Source: Clostridiaceae bacterium (GTDB lineage Bacteria > Bacillota > Clostridia > DUPQ01). Taken from it: a DNA stretch of 53,818 nt. Position numbers and translations under genes: made by a program. The DNA lies in assembly GCA_012838235.1 (NCBI GenBank), contig DUPQ01000013.1, forward strand, positions 1 through 53,818, written 5' to 3'. The notes under the pieces are model-generated. The model saw nothing but the letters and a program-made list of their open reading frames with translations. It did no database searches and was not told where the DNA came from. Positions 18,046-28,138 of this stretch are shown here, one piece after another; position 1 is the first letter of the stretch; each line of letters opens with the position of its first letter.

Positions 18046-19485
18046 TTAACGCATAGCAATTTCATATAAATTAATGTACTGAGTGGCGGCTTTATCCCAT
18101 GAACAATCGGTCTTCATTGCTCTTTTCATCAGCTTCTGCCATTTAGTGCGTCCTTTATATGCCTGACATGCCAAATACACGGTATGAGCCATTTCATGGG
18201 CATTATAGTTCCTGAAAAGATAGCCGTTCCCCGTGTCATTTTGCGAATCATACTGCGTCACCGTATCACACAATCCCCCTACTGCACGCACAATGGGTAT
18301 TGTACCGTATCTCATTGCGATAAGCTGGCTTATACCGCACGGTTCATAAAGAGAGGGCATCAGAAACATATCCGCTCCCGCATAAATCTTTCTCGCCATC
18401 TGTTCATCGAATTTTAAAAGAGCAGCTACTTTACCGCAATATCTGGCATGAGCATTTTCAAAAAAGCTTTCATATTGCTCTTCTCCGGTACCGAGAATTA
18501 CAAACTGAATGTTGAAAGACATCATATCATCAAACACTCTTTTGACCAGATCCAGCCCTTTCTGCGGAACAAGTCTGGTAATCATAGCCAATATAGGAGC
18601 ATTTTCATTTAAATCCAGGTTGAGTTCTCTTTGCAGATTCTTTTTGTTCTCTTTCTTTTTGTCAATATCACTGAGGCCGTAGTTGACATAAATGTTCTTG
18701 TCGGTTTTGGGGTTATATTCATTTATGTCCAGACCGTTTACTATCCCGTACAAATCTGCACTTCTGGTATTAATGACACCGTCAAGATTTTCTCCGAAGA
18801 AAGGATTCCGTATCTCATCTTTGTAAGTGTTGCTTACCGTTGTTATCTTATCGGAGTATATCAGCCCCGCTTTCATGAAATTGACTCTTCCGAAAAACTC
18901 CAGCTTGTCGGTTGTCATATAGTCCATTGAGAGGCCGAATAAGTCGGATAACACCGATGCATCGAATATACCCTGATATTTCAGATTATGTATTGTAAAT
19001 ATAGTCTTTATATTGTCGTAAAGCCCGTTATGCTTGTTTTTGTACTGCTCCTTTAAAAGTAAAGAAATCATGGCGGTCGGCCAGTCATTGAGATGCAGAA
19101 TATCAAACTGCACATCCAGAAGTTTCAGCGATTCCAAAACCGCTCTGTTAAAGAATGCCGTCCTCTCCGCCTCATATTCTCCGTAACCGTAGACATTATC
19201 CGAGCCGAAATAAAACTCGTTGTCAATGAAATATACATCCACTCCTTTGTGTTTAAGATACAGTATTCCCGCATACTGTTTCCGCCATCCTACAGTCACA
19301 ATGGTGCTTGTGAGATATTTAACCTCATATCTCCATTTATCCCTTATACTTTTGTAGTACGGCATCATAATTGCAGTTTCGTGACCTTTTTTTGCAACGG
19401 TATACGGTAATGCTCCGATTACATCCGCAAGCCCTCCGGTCTTTACAAAAGGTGTTGCTTCGGTTGATACATATAAAATTCTCAT
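18046..19485 (-). CDS. glgA: Glycogen synthase
   Basis: A GT5 ADP-glucose-dependent glycogen synthase of 479 residues, the normal length. The N-terminal KTGGLADV motif (Lys15) binds ADP-glucose, and a second-domain signature ITRLVPQKGLDLV plus the C-terminal EPCGISQLIAMRYGTIPIV block (with the catalytic Glu of the GT-B fold) are present. It elongates alpha-1,4-glucan in the cytoplasm. The start overlaps the glgD stop in a TAATG, so translation is coupled to glgD. It is last in the glgB-glgC-glgD-glgA operon. Confidence 0.98.
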   Translation of the reverse strand: MRILYVSTEATPFVKTGGLADVIGALPYTVAKKGHETAIMMPYYKSIRDKWRYEVKYLTSTIVTVGWRKQYAGILYLKHKGVDVYFIDNEFYFGSDNVYGYGEYEAERTAFFNRAVLESLKLLDVQFDILHLNDWPTAMISLLLKEQYKNKHNGLYDNIKTIFTIHNLKYQGIFDASVLSDLFGLSMDYMTTDKLEFFGRVNFMKAGLIYSDKITTVSNTYKDEIRNPFFGENLDGVINTRSADLYGIVNGLDINEYNPKTDKNIYVNYGLSDIDKKKENKKNLQRELNLDLNENAPILAMITRLVPQKGLDLVKRVFDDMMSFNIQFVILGTGEEQYESFFENAHARYCGKVAALLKFDEQMARKIYAGADMFLMPSLYEPCGISQLIAMRYGTIPIVRAVGGLCDTVTQYDSQNDTGNGYLFRNYNAHEMAHTVYLACQAYKGRTKWQKLMKRAMKTDCSWDKAATQYINLYEIAMR

Positions 19486-20609
19486 TATACAATAGCTCCT
19501 TTATCAATCAGTACCAGGTAGGATTTCTGTCCGGTCAGACGTATATCCTGCCTTATTATTACTTCCTTATCCAGAATAACATGCTCCAGCGTTGCGTTTT
19601 CCTGTATCTCGGAACCCTGCATGATAATTGAATTGGTTACTCTGGCTCCCTTTACAACTTTAACTCCTCTGAATATTATACTGTTTTCCACATAACCGTC
19701 TATGACACATCCGTCGGCAATCAGCGAGTTCTTGACAACCGCGGATTTCATATATTTGGACGGCGCTTCGTCTTTTACCTTGGTATATATACGTCCCGGT
19801 TCGAAGAACAGTTTCTCCCTTATTTCCTTTTGCAGAATGACCATGTTGGCCTGATAGAAGGTCTTTATGGAGTCTATTCTTGCCACAAAATCCCTGGCGA
19901 CATACCCTATCATCTTCATGTGTTCCACTCTTCTGGCAAATACTTCACTTAAACTTCCTCTTTCACCCGACGCAAGACCGTCTCTTATGAGATAAATAAG
20001 AAAATCCTTGTTTATAATATATATGTCCAAAGAAATTTTATTGCTTTCATTTGTGGATGAATAAGCTTTTATCTGTGTTATTTTGTCATTCTCATCGGTA
20101 GTCAGGAAATACCTGTTTTTCAAACCGCTTATCTCACCTTCCGGTTCCAGTTCCTGATACAGGATGGTTACTATGGCATTTGAATTGACATGCTTCTCAA
20201 AAGCATCGGTAAAATTGAGATTGCATATCAGATGGCTTTTGGATAGCACCACATACTTTTGAGGTGACCGTTCCAGAAACCCCAATGCGCCTGCCAGATC
20301 CAGCAAATCCACTTTATCGCTGCCTATAATATCTCTTGAGGGAGTAGGCGGAATCAGAAGCAGACCTCCTATCTTTCTGTTAAGATCCCATTCCTTACCG
20401 GTTCCCACATGATCCATAAGCGATTTATAGTTTCTTTGAGTTATAATACCGACATTGGTTATTCCCGAGTTGACCATGGAAGACAATATGAAATCTATTA
20501 TCCTGTATCGCGACGCAATGGGTACTGCCGCCAAAGATCGCTTAGATGTCAGGGAACCGAATCCCGTGTCCGTACCTTCCGCAAAAATAATTCCTAATGC
20601 ATCTTTCAT
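19485..20609 (-). CDS. glgD: GlgD subunit of ADP-glucose pyrophosphorylase
   Basis: This is the second, non-canonical subunit of glucose-1-phosphate adenylyltransferase, typical of Firmicutes. The 374-residue protein is related to GlgC but the N-terminal nucleotide loop is degraded: where GlgC has LAGGQGSRL it has FAEGTDTGFG. This fits a regulatory or stabilising subunit that boosts GlgC rather than an independent enzyme. The C-terminal left-handed beta-helix hexapeptide region (from about 280) is present. It follows glgC by 8 bases and overlaps glgA. The ribosome site is AGGTGATGAT before ATG. Confidence 0.96.
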   Translation of the reverse strand: MKDALGIIFAEGTDTGFGSLTSKRSLAAVPIASRYRIIDFILSSMVNSGITNVGIITQRNYKSLMDHVGTGKEWDLNRKIGGLLLIPPTPSRDIIGSDKVDLLDLAGALGFLERSPQKYVVLSKSHLICNLNFTDAFEKHVNSNAIVTILYQELEPEGEISGLKNRYFLTTDENDKITQIKAYSSTNESNKISLDIYIINKDFLIYLIRDGLASGERGSLSEVFARRVEHMKMIGYVARDFVARIDSIKTFYQANMVILQKEIREKLFFEPGRIYTKVKDEAPSKYMKSAVVKNSLIADGCVIDGYVENSIIFRGVKVVKGARVTNSIIMQGSEIQENATLEHVILDKEVIIRQDIRLTGQKSYLVLIDKGAIV

Positions 20610-20617
20610 ATCATCAC

Positions 20618-21820
20618 CTATTCCACCATTACATTCTTTGCTATATCGGATCCGGACTTAACAACGATATCCGATCCGATAAGCACAATTCCGTCTGAAC
20701 ACATTTTTGAAGGAATCTGTCCTTCAATCATGTCTTCCACACCTATTCTACTGTTTTGTCTGACCACCGACCGCTCCCCTATAATAGCCTTTTTAATTAC
20801 ACAATTATCTTCTACCACAACAGACGGAAACAGTACCGAGTCTTCTATTACGGTATTCTTTCCTATTTTTACACCGCTGGAAATAACACTGTTTTTGACT
20901 TTACCGTATATGACGCTTCCTTCTGTTATCATACTGTCTTTTATAACCGCTCCGTCCGCAGTATAGTGAGGAGGCTGAATGGCGTTCTTTGAGTAGATTC
21001 TCCAACTTCTGTCAAACAGATTCATGCCGGGTTTCTTGTGTAAAAGTTCCATATTGGCTTCCCACAGGCTGTAAACGGTACCTACATCCTTCCAGTAGCC
21101 TTTGAAGTTATATGCAAACATCCTTTTTCCGTCATGAAGCATTGTAGGTATGACGTTTTTACCGAAATCATTTGAAGACCGGGGATCTTCTTCGTCTTTG
21201 ATAAGATATTCTTTAAGAACTTCCCACTTGAATACATACACACCCATGGATGCCATATTGCTTACCGGATTCTTGGGTTTCTCGAAGAATTCCGTTATAC
21301 GCAGCGTTTTATCGGTTTTCATAATACCGAAACGGCTTGCCTGATCCCACGGAACTTTTATACAGGAAATTGTAGCATCGGCATTGTTTTCAATATGAAA
21401 ATCCACCATTTTGGCATAATTCATTTTGTATATATGATCCCCTGACAGTATCAGTACGTAATCGGGATTAAACATCTGAATGAAATTCATGTTCTGGTAT
21501 ATGGCATTTGCCGTTCCTTTATACCATGTTCCCGCCTCCGCTTTCATGTACGGGGGCAGCAGATATACCCCTCCGAAACTTCTGTCCAAATCCCACGGCT
21601 GCCCGCTTCCGATATAGGAATTGAGTTCCAACGGCTGATACTGAGTCAGAACACCCACCGTATCTATATTGGAGTTTGTGCAGTTACTGAGCGGAAAATC
21701 AATAATTCTGTATTTCCCGCCGAAATTTACCGCAGGTTTGGCAACCTTCTTGGTAAGCACCCCTAAGCGGCTGCCCTGTCCGCCTGCAAGTATCAATGCT
21801 ATACATTCTTTTTTTCGCAT
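20618..21820 (-). CDS. glgC: Glucose-1-phosphate adenylyltransferase catalytic subunit
   Basis: GlgC makes ADP-glucose from ATP and glucose 1-phosphate, the committed step of bacterial glycogen synthesis. The 400-residue protein has the pyrophosphorylase loop GGQGSR at 13-18, the substrate segment EFFEKP, the catalytic-site region [10 protein letters not shown], and a C-terminal beta-helix of hexapeptide repeats (about 285-385). It is usually allosteric in this family; the effector cannot be read from sequence. It lies 10 bases after glgB and pairs with glgD. The ATG has AGGAGG upstream. Confidence 0.98.
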   Translation of the reverse strand: MRKKECIALILAGGQGSRLGVLTKKVAKPAVNFGGKYRIIDFPLSNCTNSNIDTVGVLTQYQPLELNSYIGSGQPWDLDRSFGGVYLLPPYMKAEAGTWYKGTANAIYQNMNFIQMFNPDYVLILSGDHIYKMNYAKMVDFHIENNADATISCIKVPWDQASRFGIMKTDKTLRITEFFEKPKNPVSNMASMGVYVFKWEVLKEYLIKDEEDPRSSNDFGKNVIPTMLHDGKRMFAYNFKGYWKDVGTVYSLWEANMELLHKKPGMNLFDRSWRIYSKNAIQPPHYTADGAVIKDSMITEGSVIYGKVKNSVISSGVKIGKNTVIEDSVLFPSVVVEDNCVIKKAIIGERSVVRQNSRIGVEDMIEGQIPSKMCSDGIVLIGSDIVVKSGSDIAKNVMVE

Positions 21821-21830
21821 ACGTAGCCTC

Positions 21831-23699
21831 CTATATCTTTTTTATATACAATGCAGTCAATCCTTTCAGATCAACGCATATACTGGCTTTCATACCGTCC
21901 CAGGGAATATCTTCGGAAACATATTCCATGTTAATCTCTTTACCGTATACGGAATACTTCTCAGCCGAAGAGTTCATCAACACTTTATACTTACCCTTAT
22001 ACGGTACACCGAAACGGTATCCGTTACGGTCTACAGGTGTGAAATTAATAATAACAAAAATATCGTTTCTTCCCGCCTTATCTCTGCGAATATACGAAAG
22101 TACACTGTCCTGAGCGGCATCACAATTTATCCATTTAAAACCTACCCAGTCTCTTTCCGCTTCATAAAAGGCCTTATGCCTTTTGTAAAATCTGTTTAAG
22201 TCTTTAACATATGCAGAAAACTTACTGTGTGACTCATAGTCCAGCAGCATCCAATCCAGTCCCGACTGATATCTCCATTCGACAAACTGGGCGAATTCCC
22301 CTCCCATGAACATAAGCTTTTTTCCCGGGTGCGACATATAGTATGCATAGTATATTTTCAGATTGGAAAACTTGTCTTCATAATAGCCCGGCATTTTATC
22401 CACAAGCGATTTCTTTCCGTGTACCACCTCATCATGCGAAAGAGGCAGAATATAGTTCTCGGAAAAAGCATACATCATGGAAAATGTCAACTTATTGTGC
22501 TCGTATTTTCTGAACAACGGGTCTTTGGACATATAAGATAAGGTATCATTCATCCAACCCATATTCCACTTAAAATTGAATCCCAGTCCGCCGTCGCTTA
22601 CTCTTCCCGTCACATTGGGCCATGCCGTAGATTCCTCCGCAGCCAGTATTATATTGGGAAACTCCCTGAAAAGATTGGTGGACAGTGATTTTATGAAATC
22701 TATGGCCTCCAGATTTTCCCTTCCTCCGAACATATTAGGCTCCCATTCTCCATCATTTCTGCCGTAGTCAAGATAAAGCATGGAAGATACCGCATCCACT
22801 CTCAAGCCGTCGGCATGATATTCCTTAATCCAGAAGAATGCCGAAGAAAGCAAGAAACTGCACACTTCCTTTTTCCCGTAATCAAAGACCAATGTGCCCC
22901 ACTCCTTATGCTGAGCTTTTTTAGCGGACGCATACTCATACAGCGCTGTGCCGTCGAATTTTATAAGGCCGTGCGAATCCTTGGGAAAATGAGCAGGTAC
23001 CCAATCCAGAATGACTCCTATACCGTTTTGGTGACAGCAATCAATAAGGTACTTAAGCTGCTTAGGCGAACCGAATCTGCTGTTAGCCGCAAAGTATCCC
23101 AGACATTGATAACCCCAGGACATGTCGAAAGGATATTCCATAACCGGCATGAACTCTATATGGGTATAGCCCATATTCTTTACATAACTTACAAGTTCCT
23201 TCGCATATTCTTCATATGTATAATACGAATTATCCGGATGTCTCTTCCAGGAACCCAGATGCATCTCGTAGATATTAACGGGTTTGTCATACAGCGGTGT
23301 TTCATTTCGCTTTTCCATCCATTCCCGGTCATTCCATATATAGTCGTCAATCTTTGCTATTTTTGAAGCGGTATCGGGCATATGCTCGGCATAGAACGCA
23401 TACGGATCGGCTTTATATATTTCTTTGTTATTCTTTGTTACAATCCTGTATTTATATCTGTCCCATTCTTTTGCTTTTGGAACAAAAATACTGAACACAC
23501 CCTCCGGCGATTTGTCCATATTGTGTGCAAAAAGATTCCAGTTGTTGAAGTCTCCCACTACGGAAACGAATTTGGCATTGGGAGCGTAGACAGTGAACTG
23601 ACACCCGTTATCTCTAAGGTGTGCTCCGAACATCCTGTATGCCTGGCATTGTGTTCCTTCGCGGAACAGATGCATGTCAAAATCCGAAATAATCTTCAT
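21831..23699 (-). CDS. glgB: 1,4-alpha-glucan branching enzyme
   Basis: GlgB introduces alpha-1,6 branches into glycogen. The 622-residue protein has an N-terminal CBM48 domain (about 25-110), a GH13 barrel with the nucleophile in [11 protein letters not shown], the acid/base Glu in AAEEST, and the third Asp in [14 protein letters not shown], then a C-terminal all-beta domain. The length is that of a branching enzyme without the extra N1 domain. It is the first gene of the glgBCDA operon, with AGAGGG before its ATG. Confidence 0.98.
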   Translation of the reverse strand: MKIISDFDMHLFREGTQCQAYRMFGAHLRDNGCQFTVYAPNAKFVSVVGDFNNWNLFAHNMDKSPEGVFSIFVPKAKEWDRYKYRIVTKNNKEIYKADPYAFYAEHMPDTASKIAKIDDYIWNDREWMEKRNETPLYDKPVNIYEMHLGSWKRHPDNSYYTYEEYAKELVSYVKNMGYTHIEFMPVMEYPFDMSWGYQCLGYFAANSRFGSPKQLKYLIDCCHQNGIGVILDWVPAHFPKDSHGLIKFDGTALYEYASAKKAQHKEWGTLVFDYGKKEVCSFLLSSAFFWIKEYHADGLRVDAVSSMLYLDYGRNDGEWEPNMFGGRENLEAIDFIKSLSTNLFREFPNIILAAEESTAWPNVTGRVSDGGLGFNFKWNMGWMNDTLSYMSKDPLFRKYEHNKLTFSMMYAFSENYILPLSHDEVVHGKKSLVDKMPGYYEDKFSNLKIYYAYYMSHPGKKLMFMGGEFAQFVEWRYQSGLDWMLLDYESHSKFSAYVKDLNRFYKRHKAFYEAERDWVGFKWINCDAAQDSVLSYIRRDKAGRNDIFVIINFTPVDRNGYRFGVPYKGKYKVLMNSSAEKYSVYGKEINMEYVSEDIPWDGMKASICVDLKGLTALYIKKI

Positions 23700-23738
23700 G
23701 CTACCCTCTTTCGTTATTTTATCATAGAAACAAGTTTT

Positions 23739-23767
23739 AATAAATATGATTACTTCCGTAATGTCAA
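23739..23767 (-). promoter_or_regulatory. Candidate promoter of glgBCDA
   Basis: On the minus strand a consensus TTGACA (23767-23762) is followed after 17 bases by TTTATT, a weak -10. A second possible -10, TAAAAT with an extended TGA, lies closer to the gene. The -35 is convincing, but which -10 is used is open. Confidence 0.45.
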
Positions 23768-23859
23768 TAATCGGTTATAACTGCATCAGATATACGTAAA
23801 AGAATGTTACAGGTAAAAAAACCGTTATTTCAAACACGGCAGCCGATTAAAAATAATGC

Positions 23860-23887
23860 TTGCAAATAATTAAATAATAATTATAAA
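23860..23887 (+). promoter_or_regulatory. Promoter of antitoxin-like gene
   Basis: TTGCAA, 16 bases, then TATAAA in a very AT-rich stretch, ending 21 bases before the ATG of the 69-residue protein. Confidence 0.55.
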
Positions 23888-23908
23888 ATAATTATGAGGT
23901 AACAAACT

Positions 23909-24118
23909 ATGAAGGTTGAATATGATTTTTCAAATGCAAGGCCTAACCCCTACGCAAAAAGCTTAAAAAAGCAGATTACAATAAATATTAATGAGGATAC
24001 TGTGGCGTACTTTAAAAACCAAGCCAAAACTACCGGCATTCCGTATCAGACGCTTATCAATTTGTATTTAGCTGACTGTGTAAACAAGAAAAAGAAACTT
24101 GTAACGACTTGGGAATAA
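23909..24118 (+). CDS. BrnA/CopG-like antitoxin, apparently orphan
   Basis: A 69-residue basic protein. Its centre (residues 20-60) reads KKQITININEDTVAYFKNQA...TGIPYQTLINLYLADC, which is the ribbon-helix-helix pattern of BrnA/CopG-type antitoxins: a beta strand, then two helices with the GIPYQTLIN turn. Such proteins bind DNA as dimers, autorepress, and neutralise a partner toxin. No toxin gene is adjacent: upstream is glgB on the other strand, and downstream only 32 bases separate it from a convergent isomerase gene. GAGGT precedes the ATG. Solitary antitoxin-like repressors are known, so a purely regulatory role is possible. The DNA-binding fold is likely; the partner is unknown. Confidence 0.75.
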   Translation: MKVEYDFSNARPNPYAKSLKKQITININEDTVAYFKNQAKTTGIPYQTLINLYLADCVNKKKKLVTTWE

Positions 24119-24150
24119 TATCCTCTTTTGCTCTGACAGTCACTGATATC

Positions 24151-25020
24151 CTACATATCAACTAATTTTTTCAGGTTGGCCTGACCGTTCTCTATAGCCG
24201 AGAGCACATCCTCAATACCTTCAAATTCAATTGACAGCACATCATCGTATCCGTATATCTTAAGGATATTGATACATTCTTTGAGCGGGACATCGCCGTG
24301 TCCTATAATGGAGCCTCTTAAATAGTTGCCGTGCTTGGTTAAAAACCATCCCCAGCCGGGATTCATGTTAATGCCGGACTTGAAATGAAAATCCTTTGCA
24401 TGCACATGGAATGCATAAGGAGCCAGTTGGGCTACGGCTTCAACGGGGTCCTGATCCACACACATAAAATTACCTATGTCTATCAATATACCGAAATTAT
24501 CGTCATCCACCGCCCTGTATATGCTCAGCACATCACAACTGTGCTGACAGTATCTGCCGTGGTTTTCTATCATTGTACGGATATTTGCTCCTTTGGCATA
24601 CTCGGTTAACTTTTTACAACCCTCAGCAAGCCTGTAAAGATACATATCCAAAGGACGTGCCTTGGGGTCGGTTGCTCCGAAACCGAAAGATGCATCATGC
24701 CGCATTTTACTTACCCCGAGCACCGCTGCAATATCTATCTCTTTTTTTATACGGTCTATTTCGGTCTGCAAATTCCAGTTTGACCCCTTTACAAGGTCGG
24801 CTCCCGTGCAATAATTAGCTATCAGAAGATTGCAATCATCACAGGCTTTCTTTATATCCTTTGCCATCTTATATCTTTCTTCATATGTATCGCCGGGCAT
24901 TCCGGAAAACTCTATGGCATCAAATCCGAACTCCTTGGTTTTCTCAATAATACCGAAGCAATCTATCAATCCTTTTCTTGTAAGTTTATAGTATGAATAT
25001 GAGCTTATCCCTATTTTCAT
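24151..25020 (-). CDS. Sugar phosphate isomerase/epimerase (AP endonuclease 2-like TIM barrel)
   Basis: A 289-residue TIM-barrel protein of the xylose isomerase-like family. Metal and substrate positions typical of the family are visible: ENHG near 155, DIGNF near 185, HVHAKD near 211, and a final SIEFEG. Members isomerise, epimerise or dehydrate ketoses and inositol derivatives. It is last in a six-gene operon and follows a second member of the same family by 9 bases; the two are quite different in sequence and probably catalyse different steps. AGGAGG supports the ATG start. The substrate is unknown. Confidence 0.88.
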   Translation of the reverse strand: MKIGISSYSYYKLTRKGLIDCFGIIEKTKEFGFDAIEFSGMPGDTYEERYKMAKDIKKACDDCNLLIANYCTGADLVKGSNWNLQTEIDRIKKEIDIAAVLGVSKMRHDASFGFGATDPKARPLDMYLYRLAEGCKKLTEYAKGANIRTMIENHGRYCQHSCDVLSIYRAVDDDNFGILIDIGNFMCVDQDPVEAVAQLAPYAFHVHAKDFHFKSGINMNPGWGWFLTKHGNYLRGSIIGHGDVPLKECINILKIYGYDDVLSIEFEGIEDVLSAIENGQANLKKLVDM

Positions 25021-25029
25021 TATTGCCTC

Positions 25030-25848
25030 CTATATAAGTTTACGTAAGAAAGTTACCGCATTGGCAATATCTTTCGCGGGATCTTCCCCGACTTCACGTT
25101 CTATTGTCAAAAACCCTTTATAGCCTATTTTCCTTAAAGCCTCAAGATAGGTCGGAAAACCGACATCTCCTTCACCTAAAGGCAACTCCAGCCATGCTCT
25201 CTTCTTTGCCAGTTCGCCGTATCTTGGGTCATTTGCATATTTACTTAACATAATACCGTCCTTAGCATGGGTATGCACAATAAACGGAGCCAGTATCCTT
25301 ACCGCTTCCCTTGCGTCATCGTCAACACACATGGTCAGATTGGCCGGGTCGAAGTTTACCGCTATTCCGGTGCAATCCAAATCATCCAGAAGCATTCTTA
25401 ATATGTATGCTTTTTCCGGACCGGTCTCTATTGCGAATTTCACTCCCTGAGAATCGGCATATCTTCCCAGTTCCGAACATGCTTTATGAATTGTCCTGTA
25501 TTGCTTATGATTCTTATCTTCAGGCACCACTCCTATGTGGGTGGTTACCACCTTGGTTCCCATCTTTACGGCAAGGTCTACTATTTTTTTTGAATGCTTA
25601 ACTCTCTCGATATTGACAATTTCATCATCGAATGCGCCGATATCCCCGCACAGAGCGGACAATTCCAGACCTGCATCTTTTAACAGACGCAATATCTTCT
25701 TTACCCTGTCATCAGGCGTATCATGTGCCAACTCTCTGCCGGTGGCATATATCTGCACGCCGTCCGCCCCCAAGGCCGCAGCTTTATCTATCGCTTGCTC
25801 CAACGGACATCTGAACGAATCCGTAATAACTCCTATCTTAAAACTCAT
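25030..25848 (-). CDS. Sugar phosphate isomerase/epimerase (TIM barrel)
   Basis: A 272-residue member of the same xylose isomerase-like family. Typical positions are AIETG near 145 (metal-binding Glu), VNFDPANL near 170, HTHAKD near 196 and LTIEREVGEDP near 248, which completes the metal site. The EREVG ending is common in D-tagatose 3-epimerase-like and IolE-like proteins. GGAGGG precedes the ATG. It is the fifth gene of the operon, 46 bases after the second URO-D-like gene. Confidence 0.9.
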   Translation of the reverse strand: MSFKIGVITDSFRCPLEQAIDKAAALGADGVQIYATGRELAHDTPDDRVKKILRLLKDAGLELSALCGDIGAFDDEIVNIERVKHSKKIVDLAVKMGTKVVTTHIGVVPEDKNHKQYRTIHKACSELGRYADSQGVKFAIETGPEKAYILRMLLDDLDCTGIAVNFDPANLTMCVDDDAREAVRILAPFIVHTHAKDGIMLSKYANDPRYGELAKKRAWLELPLGEGDVGFPTYLEALRKIGYKGFLTIEREVGEDPAKDIANAVTFLRKLI

Positions 25849-25894
25849 AATATACCCTCCAACACTTATTTTACACTATATTACACTAATATAT

Positions 25895-26950
25895 TTACTT
25901 TACTCCGTAGCTTTTTGCTATTTTAATAGCTTCTAAAGCTTCTTTCTCATCCGATACCTGCATGGTTATAAACAAACCTTTAGTTGATATGTTCTTCAGA
26001 ACATTTTCCAATTCGGTCAACGGCACGGAAAAAAGCACCAGCCCTTTTCCGCTCCTTGAAATCTTGTTGTACATATCGAAGAAACATTCGTCATATAAAG
26101 GGGGCTTACCGGCTCCTGCACTCCATTGTATAGCATCAATAGCCGGAATATCCAGAAGGTGATCCAGATGACGAACGGCATCCATTCCGTCAAGATGATA
26201 TATGGAATGGTCCAGCCATTCTGCCTGAGCCGATAAATTGGGTTTTACAAATTCTAAAAACATGTCGGGAGAAATCATGGCACAAAAATCACACTGCAAA
26301 GGATAATATCTCTTTTCACAGTATATCGGCATCCAGCTTGTCATTCCGTTCTGATAACGGGATGTAATAGCATACAGTTTGCTGTAAACAATCTTCCATA
26401 ACTCTTCGATTCTTTCGTTAACCTTCTTAACTTCTTCAGGATAATCAATTAAGTCGCATAAAAGTTGCTCGGCACCTCTTAAAGAGGATAAAATATCCAT
26501 TGAACCGCCGATATCCGCCATGGAAGTAAAGTATGTGCATTTTGAAGCTTTGCACAACATTTCCGTAAGCCCGGTCATGAGCTGCCACATCAAGCTGTCT
26601 TCATACAGTTTCAATTCCGGAACTTCCGACCAGTCTTTAATGATGGGATTGCGGTCAAACCATATTGTTGACGGAGCCAGCTCGAAATCTCCTCCTATGC
26701 ATGCAGCCATGCTGCCCGGTCCGAAATTGGTGAACACTGTGGAAAAACCTTCGGCATAATATTTAAAGTTGACATACGATTCCTGCGCATCCCGTGTGCG
26801 TCTTTCCAAATCGGTCCATTTATCTTCCGGTGAAGCACCTTGCATTACAACGCCTTTGCCTATCCTCTCGGATATGAACAACACGCATCTTTCATAAGCG
26901 GTCCTGTCCCAAAAGGCTCGGTATCTCTTCTTTGCTTCATTACTTAACAT
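25895..26950 (-). CDS. URO-D-like (uroporphyrinogen decarboxylase superfamily) protein, downstream copy
   Basis: A 351-residue TIM-barrel protein resembling the uroporphyrinogen decarboxylase / corrinoid methyltransferase superfamily. The main clue is the C-terminal segment YHLDGMDAVRHLDHLL, with IPAIDAIQWSAGAGKP after it, which is shared by URO-D-like proteins found in sugar-catabolism clusters. There is no sign of a haem-pathway context, and the N-terminal Arg-rich entry motif of true HemE is not visible. It is nearly the same protein as the next gene upstream (tandem duplicate, unit 1174 bases). A GAGAGGG site precedes the ATG. The biochemical role is unknown: corrinoid- or sugar-related chemistry is possible. 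Confidence 0.8.
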   Translation of the reverse strand: MLSNEAKKRYRAFWDRTAYERCVLFISERIGKGVVMQGASPEDKWTDLERRTRDAQESYVNFKYYAEGFSTVFTNFGPGSMAACIGGDFELAPSTIWFDRNPIIKDWSEVPELKLYEDSLMWQLMTGLTEMLCKASKCTYFTSMADIGGSMDILSSLRGAEQLLCDLIDYPEEVKKVNERIEELWKIVYSKLYAITSRYQNGMTSWMPIYCEKRYYPLQCDFCAMISPDMFLEFVKPNLSAQAEWLDHSIYHLDGMDAVRHLDHLLDIPAIDAIQWSAGAGKPPLYDECFFDMYNKISRSGKGLVLFSVPLTELENVLKNISTKGLFITMQVSDEKEALEAIKIAKSYGVK

Positions 26951-26964
26951 AAAATATCCCTCTC

Positions 26965-27000
26965 TTAGTCAAGTTTGAAAAATCTTTCTATCTTTGCAGT
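26965..27000 (-). pseudogene. Duplication scar: copy of the 3' end of the aldolase gene
   Basis: Between the two URO-D-like genes the minus strand encodes TAKIERFFKLD and a TAA stop. The intact aldolase gene ends TAEIERFFKLD with the stop at 28139, exactly 1174 bases away, the same offset as separates the two URO-D-like genes. So the duplicated unit carried the last codons of the aldolase gene with it. Upstream of this segment the similarity is lost within a few codons. Confidence 0.9.
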
Positions 27001-27068
27001 CTTCTTCCAAAAAACAGCTTTGTCTGTTGCCTGCTCCGACACTTGTTTTACCCTAAAACACTAATATA

Positions 27069-28124
27069 TTACTTAACCCCGTAGCTTTCCGCTATTTTAA
27101 TAGCCTCCAAAGCTTCTTTTTCTTCCTCCACCAGCATGGTTATAAACAAACCTTTGGTCGATATGTTCTTTAGGACATTTTCCAATTCCGTTATCGGAAT
27201 GTAATAAAGCATAAGCCCTTTCCCGCTCCTTGATATCTTGTTATACAAGTCAAAGAAGTATTCATCATACAAGGCGGGCTTGCCGGCTCCCGCACTCCAT
27301 TGAATAGCATCAAGAGTAGGTATATCCAGAATATAATCCAGATGACGAAGGGCATCCATGCCGTCAAGATGATATATGGAATGATCCAGCCATTCGGTCT
27401 GAGCAGCTAAATTGGGTCTTACAAATTCTAAAAACATGTCCGGCGAAATCATAGCACAAAAATCACACTGTAAAGGATAATATCTCTTTTCACAATATAT
27501 CGGCATCCAACTTGTCATTCCGTTTTGATAACGGGATGTAATGGCATACAGTTTATTGTACATTATCTTCCATAACTCTTCGATTCTTTGGTTAACTTTC
27601 TTAACGTCGTCGGGATAGTCTATTAAATCGTATAAAAGCTGCTCGGTACCTCTTAAAGAGGCTATAATGTCCAACGGACCCCCGATATCCGTCATTGATG
27701 TATAGTATCTGCCTTGCGAGGCTTTGCATAACATTTCAGTAAGCCCGGTTATGATCTGCCACATTTCACTGTCTTCGTATATTTTCAATTCGGGAACTTC
27801 CGACCAGTCTTTAATGATAGGATTGCGGTCAAACCATATAGTTCTCGGAGCCAGTTCGAAGTCTCCGCCTATACATGCCGCCATACTGCCCGGTCCTAGG
27901 TTGGTATTATAGGTGGGAAAACCTTCTGCATAATACTTATAGTTTACATATAATTCCTGCGCTTCCTGTGTGCGCTTTTCTAAATTGATCCATTTATCTT
28001 CTAATGAAGCGCCTTGCATTACAACGTCTTCCTTTATTTTTCGGAAGATATACATTGTACACCTTTCGTATGAAGTCCTGTCCCAAAAGGCTTGGTATCT
28101 TTTCTTTGCTTCATTACTTAACAT
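27069..28124 (-). CDS. URO-D-like protein, upstream copy
   Basis: A 351-residue paralogue of the neighbouring URO-D-like protein, of identical length and collinear without gaps. Both share MLSNEAKKRYxAFWDRT at the start, the IGGDFELAP block, WMPIYCEKRYYPLQCDFCAM in the middle and YHLDGMDA with IQWSAGAGKP near the end. Differences cluster in the first 60 residues, around 140-160 and in the last 40. Both copies keep an intact frame and good ribosome sites (AGAGGAAT here), which suggests both are retained by selection or that the duplication is recent. It follows the aldolase gene by 14 bases. Function unknown. Confidence 0.8.
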   Translation of the reverse strand: MLSNEAKKRYQAFWDRTSYERCTMYIFRKIKEDVVMQGASLEDKWINLEKRTQEAQELYVNYKYYAEGFPTYNTNLGPGSMAACIGGDFELAPRTIWFDRNPIIKDWSEVPELKIYEDSEMWQIITGLTEMLCKASQGRYYTSMTDIGGPLDIIASLRGTEQLLYDLIDYPDDVKKVNQRIEELWKIMYNKLYAITSRYQNGMTSWMPIYCEKRYYPLQCDFCAMISPDMFLEFVRPNLAAQTEWLDHSIYHLDGMDALRHLDYILDIPTLDAIQWSAGAGKPALYDEYFFDLYNKISRSGKGLMLYYIPITELENVLKNISTKGLFITMLVEEEKEALEAIKIAESYGVK

Positions 28125-28138
28125 AAAACATTCCTCTT

